This document shows positions 24,729 to 33,089 of a DNA stretch of 43,915 nucleotides, one piece after another. Location of the stretch: contig JADGPP010000024.1 of assembly GCA_017882375.1 (NCBI GenBank), positions 1-43,915 on the forward strand, in the 5' to 3' direction. This DNA is from Solirubrobacteraceae bacterium (GTDB lineage Bacteria; Actinomycetota; Thermoleophilia; Solirubrobacterales; Solirubrobacteraceae). The position numbers and the translations under genes are program-made. Each line of letters opens with the position of its first letter. Position 1 is the stretch's first letter. The notes beneath the pieces are model-generated. The model was given only the letters and a program-made list of their open reading frames with translations. It was not told the DNA's origin and did no database searches.

Positions 24729-26183
24729 CTACTCGCTGGGCGCCCCGGCTAGAGGCTCGGCGACGGCAACCGGCGGGCCGAAGCTGACCTCCAGGCACGC
24801 GCCGCCGCCGCGCGCGTTGGCCGCCTTGGCATAGCCCTGGTGCGCCTCGGCGGCCTGGCGCACGATCGCCAGGCCAAGGCCCGAGCCGGGCAGCTTGCGC
24901 GCGCGCTCGGCGCGGTAGAAGCGCTCAAAGACCTTCCCCAGCTCGTCCTCTGAGAAGCCGGGGCCGTGGTCGCGCACCGTCAGCACGCCATTGCGCAGAG
25001 CGACCTCGACGACGCCGTCGGGCGGGCTCCACTTGCGCGCGTTGTCGAGCAGGTTCGACACCGCGCGGGCGATCCGATCGGCCTCGCCGCGGACGATCGT
25101 CGGCTGCAGATCGACATCGAAGCGAAGCTCGCCGCGGCGCCGAGCGCGGGTGACCGCATCGCCGACGATCTCGTCCACACGGACGTCCGTCAGCGCCGAC
25201 TCGCCACGCGAGCCGCGTGCCAGCTCGACGACGTCGGCGACCAGCGCCGTCAGCTCGTCGAGCTCGTCGATGATGTCCGCGCGCAGGCGCCGCTGCTCGG
25301 CCTGCGGCAGGCGGTGCGCGTCCTCGAGGACCTGGATGTTCGCGCGCAGCGAGGCGATCGGCGTGCGCAGCTCGTGGCTGGCGTCGGCGATCAGCTGGCG
25401 CTGTGCCGACAGCGCGCCCTGCAGCGCGTCGAGCGTCGTGTTGAAGCTCGCCGCCAGCCGCGCGAGCTCGTCGCGGCCGCCCACCTCCAGGCGCTGGGAC
25501 AGATCCATTTCGCCGGTGAGCGACTCCGTCCGGCGCGTAAAGCGGACTATCGGGCGCAGCGCCGTGCGCGCCACAAGCGCGCCCAGCAGCGCCGCGATGG
25601 CGATTCCCGCCAGTCCCACGACGAGCAGGATCAGCAGGATGCGATTGAGCTCGTGGTCGACCTCGTTCAGCGGTCGCGCGATCATCACCGCGCCCGAGGT
25701 CGCCGCAGCGGATTTCGCCGCAGCGGATGAGTGGACGCCGATCGTCAACACCCGCACGTGGGTGCCTTTGACGGTGCGGTCGCTGAGCGAGCGCCCGCTG
25801 CCGCGCGCGGCGATCTTGCGATCGGTCGCATTTGGCGGGACGGTCGGCGAGGAGCCCTGGCCACCGGGAACGTCGATCTTGCCCTGGCGCGAGATGAACT
25901 GCACATAGCCGGTCGCCCCGCCGAATTTCGCCGGCTGGATCGCCGCCGGGAACCTGCGAATGCGCGCGCCCTGCGGCGGTCGACCGGGGCCGAATCCGGG
26001 CCCGGCGTGACCGGGGCCGAGAGCGACGGCCGAGGTGAAGATCTGCGCGCGCTGGGACAGCGACTGGTCGATCTGTCCGCGCAGGTCGGAGCGCACGGCG
26101 AGATACAGGCTGACGGCGGCGACGAGGACCGCCAGCGCGACCGCGAGGCTCGCGACCGCGGCAATACGCGCGCGCAGCGTCAC
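24729..26183 (-). CDS. sensor histidine kinase of an OmpR-type two-component system
   Basis: 484 residues from GTG 26183. A first helix (IAAVASLAVALAVLVAAVSLYLAV) and a second (RILLILLVVGLAGIAIAALLGALV) enclose a ~150-residue extracytoplasmic sensor rich in Gly, Pro and Ala. A HAMP domain (ALRPIVRFTRRTESL...DELARLAASFN), the HisKA H-box ADASHELRTPIASLR (phospho-His270), and the HATPase N-box NLLDNARKWSP, G1 DHGPGFSEDELG and G2 GSGLGLAIVRQ follow; all catalytic residues are present. The frame stays open to GTG 26252, but the repeated operator at 26254-26280 would then leave no room for a promoter. Its likely partner is the response regulator at 32226-32900, at the far side of the export operon. 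Confidence 0.9.
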   Translation of the reverse strand: MTLRARIAAVASLAVALAVLVAAVSLYLAVRSDLRGQIDQSLSQRAQIFTSAVALGPGHAGPGFGPGRPPQGARIRRFPAAIQPAKFGGATGYVQFISRQGKIDVPGGQGSSPTVPPNATDRKIAARGSGRSLSDRTVKGTHVRVLTIGVHSSAAAKSAAATSGAVMIARPLNEVDHELNRILLILLVVGLAGIAIAALLGALVARTALRPIVRFTRRTESLTGEMDLSQRLEVGGRDELARLAASFNTTLDALQGALSAQRQLIADASHELRTPIASLRANIQVLEDAHRLPQAEQRRLRADIIDELDELTALVADVVELARGSRGESALTDVRVDEIVGDAVTRARRRGELRFDVDLQPTIVRGEADRIARAVSNLLDNARKWSPPDGVVEVALRNGVLTVRDHGPGFSEDELGKVFERFYRAERARKLPGSGLGLAIVRQAAEAHQGYAKAANARGGGACLEVSFGPPVAVAEPLAGAPSE

Positions 26184-26253
26184 GGCTCGCGCGGGATGTG
26201 GCTGGCTCCCATGTCGTGATTGTGACCTACCCGCAGTGGCCTCCGAGCCCACT

Positions 26254-26280
26254 CCTACGTTCGTCTTAGCCGAGCCTTAG
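26254..26280. promoter_or_regulatory. three 11-bp-phased repeats, OmpR/PhoB-type operator
   Basis: Read on the minus strand, CTAAG (26280-26276), CTAAG (26269-26265) and GTAGG (26258-26254) recur every 11 bp. This is the spacing of tandem sites for OmpR/PhoB winged-helix regulators. It lies between the divergent histidine kinase and the adaptor gene, and matches 32952-32978 upstream of the response regulator. Confidence 0.6.
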
Positions 26281-26348
26281 GGCGTTCTTGTGAACGGCGG
26301 CGATGCTCGACGTCGCTGCCTGCGCTGCGCGGGAGAAAGCTGCAACCC

Positions 26349-28640
26349 ATGCCCAAGCTCAACGAACGACCATGGCTCAACCTCGCGCTCGGCGTGCTCT
26401 GCATCGCCGCGATCGTCGTGGCCTACACGACCGTCGGCCAGGCGTCTTCGGCAACGGCGCAAAGCCGCCGCACGGCGGCGGTCGCGCAGGGAGTCGTCCA
26501 GTCGACGGTGTCGGGCAGCGGAACGCTCAAGCCCGCAGCGGACATCAGCGTCAACTTCGCCACGAGCGGAACGCTCAAAGGAGTCTTCGTGAGCGTCGGC
26601 GACCACGTCAAAGGCGGTCAGCTGCTCGCCGAAATCAACCCGAGCAGCGCGGAGTCGAGCCTGCACTCGGCGGAAATCGCCCTGACTACCGATGAGGCCT
26701 CCTATCAGGACGCGGTCAAGGGACTCACGCCCGCCGAACAGCGCCAGGCCGAAATCAGCGCCGAACAGTCACGAGCGTCAGTCAACTCCGCCAGGCAGTC
26801 GCTCAAGCAGGACGAGCAGACAGCAAAATCCGAAGCGTCTTCGGCCAGCGTGACCGTCGCGCAGGATGAAGTCTCGCTGAAGAGCACCGAACAGTCGGTC
26901 GCCGTCGAAGCCAAGAGTCAGCAGGATTCGGTCAACCAGGACATAGGCCAGCGCAGCACTGATGAAAAAACGGTCGTCGAAGCCAAGTCTCAGGTCGAAG
27001 AAGCGAAGTCACAGCTCGCCGCAGAAAGGAACAAGGCACCGTCTAACGAACAGAAGGTGAACTCCGCTGAATCGAAGCTCAGCTCGGCCGAATCGGCTGT
27101 CAAGTCAGACGAAGCGAAAGTGGTTCAGGACGGCTACACGATAACCAGCGCGCAGAACAATCAGGCGGCGGGGACCGTCAAGGGCCAGCAATCGATCGAC
27201 AGCGCGCGTAACGGGGTCACCAGCGCGAAGAAGACCAAGGCCTCGACCAAGCTCCACAACGACCAGACGATCGCGCAGGCGCGGACGACCCTGTCAAGCC
27301 AGGAACTATCGCTGCAGTCCACCCTGGCCTCCAACGAAGTCAAAGCCGCGCCGGCGAAAACGTCGACCGTAGTGAGCGCCGAGAACACCGTCAAGAGCGC
27401 GCGCATGACAGTCGAAAAAGCACGCCAGACGCTCTCCGAAACGAAGCTCTACGCACCCACCGAAGGCGTGGTCGCGTCGATCAAAAATACGGTCGGCGAA
27501 AGCATCTCGGGCACGGGCACAGAAGCATCGTCCAACAGCAGCGGCTCGAGCGGGACCAGCGCCACCGGTGGCAGCGCTACGAGCGGTGGCGGGAGCAGCT
27601 CGGGCAGCGCCGGCGGGGCCAGCGGTAGCGGAACCAGCGGGACCGGCACTAGCGCAACGGGCAAAAGCGCGGAAGCAAGCGGCAGCGGGACGAGCGGCAG
27701 CGGGACGAGCGGCAGCGGGACGAGCGGCAGCGGGACGAGCAGCGGTGCGACCAACGGTGCCAGTAGCAGCGGCGGTGGGACCAGCGGGACCAGTGGCAGC
27801 GGGACCGCGACCAGCGGCGCCGGTACCAGCGGTAGCGCTACGAGCGGAGCCGGCAGCGGGAGTAGCCCTTCCGAAGGCGGCGGCGTCTCGACCACAAGCA
27901 ATGGCGGCGGTGGCAGATATCAGGACATCGCCTACACGAGCTCCAGCAGTGGCACGTATCGGAACATCGCTAGTTCGAGCACGAGCGGCGGCGGTACAAG
28001 CGGCGGCAGTTCCGCCACCGGCAGCTCCGGGACGGGCGCCTCCAGTACGAGCAGCGAAAGCAGCAGCAGTAGTAGTTCGTTCATCGAACTGGTTGACGTG
28101 CAGGGCTACCAGGTGGTGGTGCCGTTGAGCGAATCTGAAATCGGCAACGTGCGTGTCGGACAGATCGCCACGGTCACCGTCGAAGCGCTCGAAGGCCGCA
28201 AGTTCGCCGCCCAGGTGGTGAGCTTGCCTGTTCTCTCGACGAGCAGCAGCGGCGCGGCGAGCTATAGCGTCACCTTCCAGCTCGAACAAACCGCGCCCGG
28301 GTTGAAGCCTGGGATGAGCGCAACCGCCGAAGTCGTCGTCAAACAGGCCGAAGGCATCAACGTGCCGACGAGCGCGATCACGGCCGGTAGCGTGACCGTG
28401 GAGCGCGGCGGCAAGCAGGTCAGCCAGGCCGTGACGACAGGGCTGGCGGGCAACAGCAGCACGATCATTCTCAGCGGCCTGAAGGCCGGAGAAACGGTGC
28501 TTCTGCCGGCGACGAGCAGCACGACCTCGAGCGGCGCGAGCGTGACCTCCAAATCGGGTGGGCGTAGCGGTGGGGGCTTCGGCGGCGGTGGGGGCTTCGG
28601 CGGCGGCGGCTTCGGCGGCGGGGGACCCCCGGGCGGATGA
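26349..28640 (+). CDS. MacA/HlyD-type periplasmic adaptor with long Ser/Gly/Thr linker
   Basis: 763 residues, about twice the normal adaptor length. An N-terminal helix (LNLALGVLCIAAIVVAYTTV) anchors it. The first half of the lipoyl/barrel-sandwich domain (VVQSTVSGSGTLKPAADISVNFATSGTLKGVFVSVGDHVKGGQLLAEI) is followed by a very long coiled coil (~100-365), the second lipoyl half (KLYAPTEGVVASIKNTVGESI), then ~190 residues of Ser/Gly/Thr (about 388-577), the beta-barrel (QGYQVVVPLSESEIGNVRVGQIATVTVEAL) and membrane-proximal domain, and a Gly-rich tail. It should couple the MacB-like transporter downstream to the wall. The stop overlaps the ATPase start (ATGA). Glu codons are nearly all GAA, unlike most neighbours. 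Confidence 0.85.
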   Translation: MPKLNERPWLNLALGVLCIAAIVVAYTTVGQASSATAQSRRTAAVAQGVVQSTVSGSGTLKPAADISVNFATSGTLKGVFVSVGDHVKGGQLLAEINPSSAESSLHSAEIALTTDEASYQDAVKGLTPAEQRQAEISAEQSRASVNSARQSLKQDEQTAKSEASSASVTVAQDEVSLKSTEQSVAVEAKSQQDSVNQDIGQRSTDEKTVVEAKSQVEEAKSQLAAERNKAPSNEQKVNSAESKLSSAESAVKSDEAKVVQDGYTITSAQNNQAAGTVKGQQSIDSARNGVTSAKKTKASTKLHNDQTIAQARTTLSSQELSLQSTLASNEVKAAPAKTSTVVSAENTVKSARMTVEKARQTLSETKLYAPTEGVVASIKNTVGESISGTGTEASSNSSGSSGTSATGGSATSGGGSSSGSAGGASGSGTSGTGTSATGKSAEASGSGTSGSGTSGSGTSGSGTSSGATNGASSSGGGTSGTSGSGTATSGAGTSGSATSGAGSGSSPSEGGGVSTTSNGGGGRYQDIAYTSSSSGTYRNIASSSTSGGGTSGGSSATGSSGTGASSTSSESSSSSSSFIELVDVQGYQVVVPLSESEIGNVRVGQIATVTVEALEGRKFAAQVVSLPVLSTSSSGAASYSVTFQLEQTAPGLKPGMSATAEVVVKQAEGINVPTSAITAGSVTVERGGKQVSQAVTTGLAGNSSTIILSGLKAGETVLLPATSSTTSSGASVTSKSGGRSGGGFGGGGGFGGGGFGGGGPPGG
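27678..27737 (+). repeat. four perfect 15-bp tandem repeats inside the adaptor gene
   Basis: AGCGGCAGCGGGACG occurs four times in a row (27678, 27693, 27708, 27723), coding for SGSGT each time. Unit length is a multiple of three, so gain or loss of copies would change linker length without breaking the frame. Confidence 0.9.
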
Positions 28641-29542
28641 GGTCTTTGATGCGCGCCGCAAGGAACCCCGACCCGGGAGCCGGCGGGCCAGGACGGCTTG
28701 CTCGCGAGCGGCCCTTGGTCGACCGCGCCTCCTCAGCGCGGCAGCCTCCGGCGGGCGACGGCCCGCGCCAGCGACCACTAGCAATCCAGGTGCGCGAAGT
28801 CACAAAGACCTACGAGCTTGGGCAGATCAAGGTGCGCGCGCTGCGCAATGTCTCACTGCAGATCGAGCGGGGCGACTTCGTCGCGATCATGGGCAGCTCA
28901 GGCAGCGGCAAGAGCACGCTGATGAACATCCTCGGCTGCCTGGACATACCCTCAAGCGGTAGCTATCTGATCGACGGAGTGGATGTCAGCAGCCTGGACG
29001 AGGACGATCTCTCCGACCTGCGCAGCCGCAAGATCGGCTTCATCTTTCAAAGCTTCAACCTAGTCTCGCGCACGAGCGCGATCGCCAACGTGGAGCTCCC
29101 GCTCGCCTACGCGGGAGTCGACCGCGCAACGCGCCGCCAGCGCGCAGAGGATGCGCTGAGCGCGGTCGGCATGGCCAACCGCCTGCACCATCAGTCATCC
29201 GAGCTCTCGGGTGGGCAGCAGCAGCGGGTAGCCGTCGCGCGGGCGATCGTAACCAACCCAACGCTGATCCTCGCCGATGAGCCGACTGGAAACCTCGACT
29301 CGCACTCCACCGAGGGCGTGTTGAGGATCTTTGCCCGACTGAATGAAGAAGGCCGGACCGTGGTCCTGATCACGCACGAGCCCGACGTCGCCGAACTGGC
29401 CAAGCGGGTGGTCAGACTGAGTGACGGCGAGGTCGTGGAGGATCGCCGCATCACCGGAGCGCACGACGTCCCGCCCGCGCTCCAGCACTTGAAGTCTGCG
29501 CACCACGCGCCCGACGCGAACGCCCCGGGGACGCAATCGTGA
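28637..29542 (+). CDS. ABC transporter ATP-binding protein, MacB/LolD type
   Basis: 301 residues. After an unusual ~48-residue basic, Pro-rich N-terminal extension, the ATPase domain begins at [15 protein letters not shown]. Walker A is GSSGSGKST, the Q-loop is FIFQSFNLV, the signature is LSGGQQQR, Walker B is [12 protein letters not shown], and the switch His lies in [11 protein letters not shown]. The family powers MacB-type efflux or lipoprotein release by mechanotransmission. ATG 28637 overlaps the adaptor stop, and the end overlaps the permease start (GTGA), so adaptor, ATPase and permease are made together. The true start could be an internal one nearer the domain, but the overlap favours the first ATG. 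Confidence 0.92.
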   Translation: MRSLMRAARNPDPGAGGPGRLARERPLVDRASSARQPPAGDGPRQRPLAIQVREVTKTYELGQIKVRALRNVSLQIERGDFVAIMGSSGSGKSTLMNILGCLDIPSSGSYLIDGVDVSSLDEDDLSDLRSRKIGFIFQSFNLVSRTSAIANVELPLAYAGVDRATRRQRAEDALSAVGMANRLHHQSSELSGGQQQRVAVARAIVTNPTLILADEPTGNLDSHSTEGVLRIFARLNEEGRTVVLITHEPDVAELAKRVVRLSDGEVVEDRRITGAHDVPPALQHLKSAHHAPDANAPGTQS

Positions 29543-30756
29543 TTGGCCCCGAGACACTTCGCATCGCGTGGGGCGGGATCACTGCGAACAAGCTGCGCTC
29601 CGGGCTGACGATCCTCGGCATGACGATCGGGGTCGCTTCGGTGATCGTACTGATCGCCGTCGGCAATGGCTCCTCCAAGGCTGTCAAGTCTCAGATCCAA
29701 CGCCTCGGGACGAACGTGCTGCTCGTGATGGCGGGCGCCGGACGTGGGGGCCCACGCGCGTCCAGCTCGACGAGCATCTCGCTGACCAAGGCGGACGCCG
29801 AAGCGCTGCATAACCCCAACCTCGCGCCGGATGTCAAAAGCGCCTCGCCGGTGGCCGAGGCGAGCAGCGTGAAACTCGTCTACAACGGCTCCAGCTTCGA
29901 ACCGTCGTCGTTTATCGGCACCACGCCCTCCTATCTGACGGCCCACAGCTACAAGCTCGCCGAAGGCGCCTCGCTCACCTCCGAAGACGTGAGCAAGCAC
30001 AAGCGCGTGGCCGTGATCGGCCAGGAAGTCGTGCAGGAACTGTTCGCCGGCTCAAGCGCCGTCGGGCAGAACATCAAGGTCAATGGCAGCAACTTCGAAG
30101 TGGTCGGCGTGCTTGCCAAAAAGGGAACGAACGGCACCACCAACGAGGACAACGTCGTGATGGCCCCGATCACCACGGTGCAGAGCACGCTCACCGGCGC
30201 CGGCTCGATCAACTCGATCACGGTCGAGGCGAAGTCCGAATCAGCGCTCAACGCCGCCGAAGGCGAGGTCACCCAGATCATCGAGGAACGTCACAAGATC
30301 AAGAACACCTCAGAACCGGGCTTCAGCGTCCTCAACCAGGGGTCGCTGCTGTCGACCTCGAGCTCCTCCAGCGGCGTGTTCACGACACTCCTCGGAGAGG
30401 TGGCCGCGATCTCGCTGCTCGTCGGCGGGATCGGCGTCATGAACATCATGCTCGTGAGCGTCACCGAGCGCACTAGGGAGATCGGCATCCGCAAGGCGCT
30501 CGGCGCCCGCCGCTCAGACATCCTCACGCAGTTCCTGACCGAGGCCGTGCTGGTCTCGCTGATCGGTGGCATGAGCGGCGTGCTCGTCGGCGTCATCGGC
30601 AGCCAGTTCAAGATCGCCGGTGTCCAACCGGAAATCGCCACCTACTCGATCTTCCTCGCGTTCGGCGCGGCGGCGCTGTCCGGCCTGTTCTTCGGCACCT
30701 ACCCCGCCGCTCGCGCCGCCGCGCTGCGACCGATCGAAGCGCTGCGCTTTGAGTGA
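29539..30756 (+). CDS. MacB/FtsX-type ABC permease
   Basis: 405 residues with the four-helix MacB plan. Helix 1 ([26 protein letters not shown], ~19-45) carries the 'NKLRSxLTxLGxxIGVxxVI' signature. A large extracytoplasmic MacB_PCD domain (~55-275) follows, then the FtsX block with three helices: [40 protein letters not shown], the helix [24 protein letters not shown], and [34 protein letters not shown], all diagnostic. It forms the membrane dimer for the ATPase upstream and docks the HlyD-like adaptor. GTG 29539 overlaps the ATPase stop. The exported substrate is unknown; the two downstream envelope proteins are possible partners. Confidence 0.93.
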   Translation: MIGPETLRIAWGGITANKLRSGLTILGMTIGVASVIVLIAVGNGSSKAVKSQIQRLGTNVLLVMAGAGRGGPRASSSTSISLTKADAEALHNPNLAPDVKSASPVAEASSVKLVYNGSSFEPSSFIGTTPSYLTAHSYKLAEGASLTSEDVSKHKRVAVIGQEVVQELFAGSSAVGQNIKVNGSNFEVVGVLAKKGTNGTTNEDNVVMAPITTVQSTLTGAGSINSITVEAKSESALNAAEGEVTQIIEERHKIKNTSEPGFSVLNQGSLLSTSSSSSGVFTTLLGEVAAISLLVGGIGVMNIMLVSVTERTREIGIRKALGARRSDILTQFLTEAVLVSLIGGMSGVLVGVIGSQFKIAGVQPEIATYSIFLAFGAAALSGLFFGTYPAARAAALRPIEALRFE

Positions 30757-30784
30757 GCAACCTTCCCCCATAGAGGAGTCCGCC

Positions 30785-31492
30785 ATGCCCGACGAGCAAC
30801 AGACAATCCACGACCCCGCCGTCCAGGCGCCGGAGACGCTCGCGTATGAGCCGATCGAGGACGAGCAGGACGACTGGACCGAGGAGCCCGAGGAGCTGCC
30901 GCGCCGGCCGCGCCGGCGTCTGCTGACGCCCGTGCCGCTGGCGCTGCTCGCCGTGCTGCTGATCGCCTGCGGCTTCATCGGCGGCGTGCTCGTGCAGAAG
31001 GGCCAAGGCGGCACGGCCTCGGCGAGCGCCGGCGCGAGCGCCGGCTTCGCCTCGCGCCTGGCCGCCCTGAGAGGCGCTGCGCGCGGCGCCGGCGCGACCG
31101 GCGGCGCCGCCTCCGCCGGCGGCTCCGCAGCGAGAGCCGGCGCGGGCGCGTTTGCGGGCCTCGGCGGATCGGGCGGCGGCGTCACCACGGGCGAAGTCGC
31201 CTACGTGCGCGGCAACACGCTGTACGTGACCGACAGCCAGGGCAACACGGTCAAGGTCGATGCCGGCGCCGGATCGAAAGTGACGAAGACCGTCAGCACG
31301 AAGGCAAAGGACATCCACCCCGGGGCGACGGTCGTCGTGCTGGGCAGCAAAGCCAACAACGGCAGCATCAGCGCGACTTCGATCAGCGTCAGCTCGACTG
31401 CCTCGGACAGCACGACAGGCACCGGCGCGGGCTCGTCCGCCACAGGCGCGAGCAGCAGCGCCGGCACCCCCACGCTGTTCGGCCCCGGCTAG
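30785..31492 (+). CDS. membrane-anchored small beta-domain protein (DUF5666-like)
   Basis: 235 residues from ATG 30785, which follows AGAGGAG. A 50-residue acidic cytoplasmic part (MPDEQQTIHDPAVQAPE...EEPEELPRRPRRR) leads to one membrane helix PVPLALLAVLLIACGFIGGVLV (~57-78). An Ala/Gly-rich spacer exposes a small beta domain: TTGEVAYVRGNTLYVTDSQGNTVKVDAGAGSKVTK...IHPGATVVVLGSKANNGSISATSISV. That 'GxV-x-x-V-x-G-x-x-L-x-V-x-x-x-x-G-x-x-V' pattern is like the DUF5666 OB/beta-barrel fold. The Ser/Thr-rich end is flexible. It is 28 bp after the permease, so very likely part of the export operon. A longer frame upstream overlaps the permease and is not used. Confidence 0.7.
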   Translation: MPDEQQTIHDPAVQAPETLAYEPIEDEQDDWTEEPEELPRRPRRRLLTPVPLALLAVLLIACGFIGGVLVQKGQGGTASASAGASAGFASRLAALRGAARGAGATGGAASAGGSAARAGAGAFAGLGGSGGGVTTGEVAYVRGNTLYVTDSQGNTVKVDAGAGSKVTKTVSTKAKDIHPGATVVVLGSKANNGSISATSISVSSTASDSTTGTGAGSSATGASSSAGTPTLFGPG

Positions 31493-31527
31493 CCGCAGAC
31501 ACCCACCAACGAACAAGGAAGCGATAA

Positions 31528-32217
31528 ATGCCCACCTACCCACGTCCCGTCCCTCGACCGACCAGGCGCCAGCGCATCCGGCCGCTTCTCGTGCTGTGCG
31601 CTCTCGGCGCGTGTGTGGCGCTCGCGGCGTGTGGAAGCTCAGGCGGCGGCGCGACCTCCGCCAAGAGCTCCAGCACGTCGGCGAGCAACGCCGACGGGCT
31701 GGGCTCGAGCCGGTTCGCGGCGCTCAGCTCCTGCCTGAAGAAGCAGGGCATCACGCTGCCCTCGGCGCCGTCCCGCGCGGGCGGCCAGCCTGGCGGACCG
31801 ACCGCCGGCGCACCGGGTGGCCGGCCCGGCGGCTTTCAGCTGCCCAAAGGCGTCACCCGGGCTCAGCTGCAGGCGGCGCTGAAGAAATGCGGCGCCGACA
31901 AATTCCTGCGGCGCGGACCGGGGACCCTCAACAGCGCGTCCTCGCGGGCGGGGCTGGTCAAGTACGCAGCGTGCCTGCGCCAGAACGGCGTCAACGTGCC
32001 GGCGCCCAACACCACGGGCAAAGGCCCGGTGTTCAGCACCAAAGGCATCGACACGTCCAGCAGCAAGTTCAAGTCTGCCCAGAGCAAGTGTCAGAGCGAC
32101 CTCAGAGGCGCCTTCGCCGGCGGGGCGGGCGGCGGCGCGCCGCCTTCGGGCGCGCCGAGTGGCACGCCACCGGCCGGCGGCGGCCCACCGCCCGTGGGCG
32201 AAGGCTCCGCCGGGTAG
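31528..32217 (+). CDS. lipoprotein with duplicated Cys/‘CLRxNGVxxP’ motif
   Basis: 229 residues from ATG 31528 behind AAGGAAG. A lipobox (VALAAC-GSS, Cys at about 35) marks it as a lipoprotein attached outside the membrane. Two related halves follow: SSCLKKQGITLPSAPS...LQAALKKCGADKF and AACLRQNGVNVPAPNTTGKGPVF...SAQSKCQSDL. Each pairs a Cys near 'K/R-x-x-G-x-x-x-P' with a second Cys 40-70 residues later, suggesting two disulfide-closed units. Gly/Pro-rich linkers flank them. This type is common in actinobacteria (often 'YAxCMRxNGVxxFPDP') but has no known function. It is 35 bp after the DUF5666-like gene and ends the export operon, 8 bp from the convergent response regulator. Confidence 0.75.
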   Translation: MPTYPRPVPRPTRRQRIRPLLVLCALGACVALAACGSSGGGATSAKSSSTSASNADGLGSSRFAALSSCLKKQGITLPSAPSRAGGQPGGPTAGAPGGRPGGFQLPKGVTRAQLQAALKKCGADKFLRRGPGTLNSASSRAGLVKYAACLRQNGVNVPAPNTTGKGPVFSTKGIDTSSSKFKSAQSKCQSDLRGAFAGGAGGGAPPSGAPSGTPPAGGGPPPVGEGSAG

Positions 32218-32225
32218 CAATCGCG

Positions 32226-32900
32226 TCAGGGCTCGCGCAGCACGTAGCCGACGCCGCGAACGGTGTGGATGAGATCGCCCGCGCCGATCTCATCCAGCTT
32301 GCGCCGCAGGTAGCCGACGTACACGCGCAGGGCGTTCGACGCCGCGCCGAAGTCATATCCCCAGACACGGTCGTAGATCACGCTGTGCGCCAGCACCTGG
32401 CGGGGGTTGCGCATGAACAGCTCCAGCAGCTGGTACTCGGTGCGCGTCAGCTCGACGATCTGCCCGCCGACGCTCGCGCCGTGACGCGCTCGATCCAGGC
32501 GCACCTCGGCGAAGGACAGCTCGTCGGGGTCACCCTCGGGGCCGGTCCGGCGCAGCAGCGCCCGCAGCCGCGCCTTCAGCTCCTCCACGTCGAACGGCTT
32601 GACCAGATAGTCGTCGGCGCCGGCATCCAGGCCGGCCACGCGGTCTGAGATCTCCACGCGCGCGGTGAGCATCAGGATCGGCACACGATTGCCGAGCATG
32701 CGCAGGCGCGCGCACACCTCCAGCCCATCGACGTCGGGCATGCCGACGTCCAGCACGACCGCGTCCGGAACAGCCTGCACGACCGCCTCGATCGCCTCCG
32801 TACCGCCGTCGGCGCTCTGCACCTCATATCCGGCGAGCGTCAGCACGCGCCGCAGCGCTTCGCGCACGGCCCGATCGTCATCGACCACGAGGACCCTCAT
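32226..32900 (-). CDS. OmpR/PhoB-family response regulator
   Basis: 224 residues. The receiver domain has the acidic cluster VVDDDRAVREAL, phospho-acceptor Asp51 in AVVLDVGMPDVDG, Thr in LMLTARVE and Lys in YLVKPFDVEEL. The C-terminal winged helix reads IVELTRTEYQLLELFMRNPRQVLAHSVIYDRVWGYDFGAASNALRVYVGYLRRKLD...IHTVRGVGYVLRE. ATG 32900 is chosen because it opens directly on MRVLVVDDD. Convergent with the lipoprotein gene, so the regulator closes the export locus from the other side while the kinase opens it. The upstream repeats at 32952-32978 suggest it controls its own gene, the kinase and probably the operon. Confidence 0.93.
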   Translation of the reverse strand: MRVLVVDDDRAVREALRRVLTLAGYEVQSADGGTEAIEAVVQAVPDAVVLDVGMPDVDGLEVCARLRMLGNRVPILMLTARVEISDRVAGLDAGADDYLVKPFDVEELKARLRALLRRTGPEGDPDELSFAEVRLDRARHGASVGGQIVELTRTEYQLLELFMRNPRQVLAHSVIYDRVWGYDFGAASNALRVYVGYLRRKLDEIGAGDLIHTVRGVGYVLREP

Positions 32901-32951
32901 GTGTCGATTGTCGCGCACCGTCCGCACCAGACGGCAGGCTGCAGGGCAGCT

Positions 32952-32978
32952 CCTACATTGCTCTTACGTGCCCTTTGC
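32952..32978. promoter_or_regulatory. 11-bp-phased repeats upstream of the response regulator
   Basis: On the minus strand GTAAG (32967-32963) and GTAGG (32956-32952) are 11 bp apart, with a weaker GCAAA another 11 bp up (32978-32974). On the plus strand CTCCTACATTGCTCTTAC matches CTCCTACGTTCGTCTTAG at 26252-26269 in 14 of 18 positions. It ends 52 bp before the response regulator ATG. Confidence 0.55.
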
Positions 32979-33022
32979 GGCGCGGCGGGGTAGTTAGGTG
33001 GAGGCGGCAGGTGTGTCCTTTC

Positions 33023-33089
33023 ACGCCCATACGCCTATACGCCCACACGCCTATACGCCCAATGCGCCTCATACGTCCCATACGCCCAT
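33023..33089. repeat. octamer tandem repeat ending in a start codon
   Basis: Eight units of ACGCCYAT type: four or five exact-length octamers (33023, 33031, 33039, 33047, 33055) followed by three 8-9-mers (33064, 33073, 33082). The last unit's AT plus the next base form the ATG of the alpha/beta hydrolase at 33088. No ribosome site is present in the array. Confidence 0.85.

Noticed and set aside
30620-30784. N-terminal extension of the DUF5666-like membrane protein
   Set aside because: The extra codons overlap the permease in another frame and read Ser/Arg/Cys-rich; ATG 30785 has a good ribosome site.
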